A stretch of DNA of 6,614 bases. Source: Vulcanimicrobiota bacterium (GTDB taxonomy: Bacteria; Vulcanimicrobiota; Vulcanimicrobiia; Vulcanimicrobiales; Vulcanimicrobiaceae). Where the stretch lies: NCBI GenBank assembly GCA_014304965.1, contig JACRTZ010000220.1:1-6614 (forward strand), read 5' to 3'. The notes below the pieces were generated by a model. The model worked only from the letters and a program-made list of their open reading frames with translations, made no database searches and was not told where the DNA came from. Both the position numbers and the translations under genes were made by a program. Every line of letters starts with the position of its first letter. The first letter of the stretch is position 1. Of the stretch, positions 5,775 to 6,614 are shown piece by piece.

Positions 5775-6341
5775 ATGGCGATCGATTACCGTACGCGCAA
5801 GATCTCCGTCGACGAGTACATCAAAATGGCCGACGTCGGCATCCTGGAGGCCGACGAACGCGTGGAGCTACTCGACGGCGAGATCGTCCTGATGCCGCCG
5901 ATCGGACAACCGCACAATTCCGGCGTATTGCGCATGTCCGACATTCTCATGGCCGCGTTGCGCGGAAAAGCGCTGGTCCTGGTGCAAGGGTCCTTTCGGC
6001 TCTCGAAATTCTCCGCACCCCAGCCCGATTTCGCAGTGCTCGAGCCCTCGGCGGACTATTATCGCTCTGAGGAAATTGAGCCCCGCAACGTCCTGGCGCT
6101 GATCGAAGTTGCCCAGACGAGTCTGGCCTACGATCGCGGTAAGAAACTGCACGCATACGCTCGTGCGGGGGTCCGAGAATACTGGATCTTCAACCTGCCC
6201 GAGCATTGCCTCGAGGTCTATCGGCATCCGAACGATCTCGGCTATAAGGATCGAACGGTCCGGCGGCTCGGCGATACGATGTCGTTCGCCGCGCTGCCGG
6301 ATGTCGAGTTTGCGGTCGAGGACTTACTCGGCCCGGCGTAG
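5775..6341 (+). CDS. Uma2 family (DUF820) PD-(D/E)xK nuclease-fold protein
   Basis: The 188-residue product matches the Uma2/DUF820 family in length and motif order. The N-terminal TRKISVDEYIKMADVG helix leads to VELLDGEIVLMPPIG (30-44). Then come QPDFAVLE (83-90) with the likely catalytic Asp85, LIEVAQTSLAYDRGKK (109-124) with Glu111 and conserved lysines, and the family hallmark YARAGVREYWIFNL (128-141). The family has a restriction-endonuclease-like fold and is annotated as a putative endonuclease, but no member's substrate or role is well established. These genes are often present in many copies in Cyanobacteria, Chloroflexota and related phyla and frequently occur alone, as here: no methylase or antitoxin partner is seen. 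It probably has its own promoter and converges on gyrA with only 7 nt between stops and no clear terminator. The motifs look intact, so it is not an obvious pseudogene. Confidence 0.92.
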   Translation: MAIDYRTRKISVDEYIKMADVGILEADERVELLDGEIVLMPPIGQPHNSGVLRMSDILMAALRGKALVLVQGSFRLSKFSAPQPDFAVLEPSADYYRSEEIEPRNVLALIEVAQTSLAYDRGKKLHAYARAGVREYWIFNLPEHCLEVYRHPNDLGYKDRTVRRLGDTMSFAALPDVEFAVEDLLGPA

Positions 6342-6348
6342 GTTTCGC

Positions 6349-6614
6349 TTAGGTCGGGACCTCGACGGGTTCGCCCGTGATCTCTTCGATCTGTTTCGAC
6401 TGCACGCCGAGATTGGTCACCGCGATCACCTCATCGCCGGGCTCGAGACGTTGCAGGCGGACGCCCTTGGTCGAACGGCCGGCCTTGCGAATCTCGGCGA
6501 CGCGAATGCGGATGACCTGATTGCCGGAGGTGATCAGCAGCAGTTCGTCCTCGGGCTTCACGAGCAACTGATCGACGACCGAGCCGATGCCCTTCTCCTT
6601 GGCGAACGCCTTGA
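6349..6614 (-). CDS. gyrA: DNA gyrase subunit A, C-terminal end (partial)
   Basis: On the minus strand the frame runs open from the window edge (6614) to a TAA at 6349-6351. It gives the last 87 or so residues of a type II topoisomerase A subunit. The sequence ELLLITSGNQVIRIRVAEI followed by GRSTKGVRLQRLEPGD is the repeated beta-pinwheel blade of the GyrA C-terminal domain, which wraps DNA and lets gyrase introduce negative supercoils. The last residues (LGVQSKQIEEITGEPVEVPT) form a short tail after the final blade, so the 3' end looks intact. A TTG at 6565-6567 is not a real start, because coding continues upstream (KAFAKEKGIGSVVDQ). ParC is the main alternative; the GR-x-T-x-GV-x-L signature favours GyrA, though the defining GyrA-box lies outside the window. 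Confidence 0.9.
   Translation of the reverse strand, partial: KAFAKEKGIGSVVDQLLVKPEDELLLITSGNQVIRIRVAEIRKAGRSTKGVRLQRLEPGDEVIAVTNLGVQSKQIEEITGEPVEVPT

Noticed and set aside
5621..6070. 149-codon plus-strand frame from a GTG at 5621
   Set aside because: It overlaps the well-supported Uma2 gene in another frame and its translation is Arg-rich without recognisable motifs.
6351..6378. Small hairpins after the Uma2 stop as a terminator
   Set aside because: The stems are only 4-5 bp, lie inside the gyrA coding region and have no following T-tract.
1..6614. CRISPR array, insertion sequence or attachment-site repeats
   Set aside because: No regularly spaced direct repeats, transposase motifs or terminal inverted repeats with target duplications were found on reading both strands.

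Overview
This window is dense, G+C-rich bacterial chromosome with eight protein genes, two of them cut by the window edges. No rRNA, tRNA, CRISPR array or insertion sequence was seen. The clearest content is a minus-strand selenocysteine block (trxA-selA-selB). It is flanked by a stress-type protein, two secreted proteins of unknown function, a Uma2-family nuclease-fold protein and the 3' end of a type II topoisomerase A subunit (gyrA). The host is probably an environmental, high-GC bacterium from a poorly cultured phylum. Candidatus Eremiobacterota, Dormibacterota or Chloroflexota would fit the mix of Uma2, selAB and glycine-rich YflT-like proteins, but this is a weak inference with no phylogenetic marker tested.

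Layout, left to right. A probable exported protein runs rightward and is 5'-truncated (2-568). It converges on a leftward YflT-like stress protein (625-1125), and a perfect 13-bp-stem hairpin (573-599) between them looks like a shared terminator. A 113-nt gap (1126-1238) holds two dyads, an A8 tract and a possible SigB-like promoter. Then, all leftward, come selB (1239-3110), selA (3119-4495) and a thioredoxin gene (4510-4842), with gaps of only 8 and 14 nt, so they are almost certainly one operon transcribed trxA to selA to selB. A secreted protein gene (4841-5605) diverges from trxA, and the two ATG codons overlap in a single CATG. After a 169-nt gap with a plausible promoter comes the rightward Uma2 protein (5775-6341), which converges at 7 nt on the leftward gyrA 3' end (6349 to the window edge).

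How the genes work together. SelA converts seryl-tRNA(Sec) to selenocysteyl-tRNA(Sec) using selenophosphate. SelB delivers that tRNA to ribosomes at UGA codons marked by a SECIS hairpin. A co-transcribed thioredoxin could supply reducing power for selenium metabolism or for selenoproteins. The partners selC (tRNA-Sec) and selD (selenophosphate synthetase) are not in the window, nor is any clear selenoprotein gene.

The points most worth a second look are the overlapping start codons of trxA and its divergent neighbour, the stem-loop placed directly on selB's own UGA codon with 60 open codons behind it, and the dyad that buries both the start codon and a SigB-like -10 box of the stress gene.
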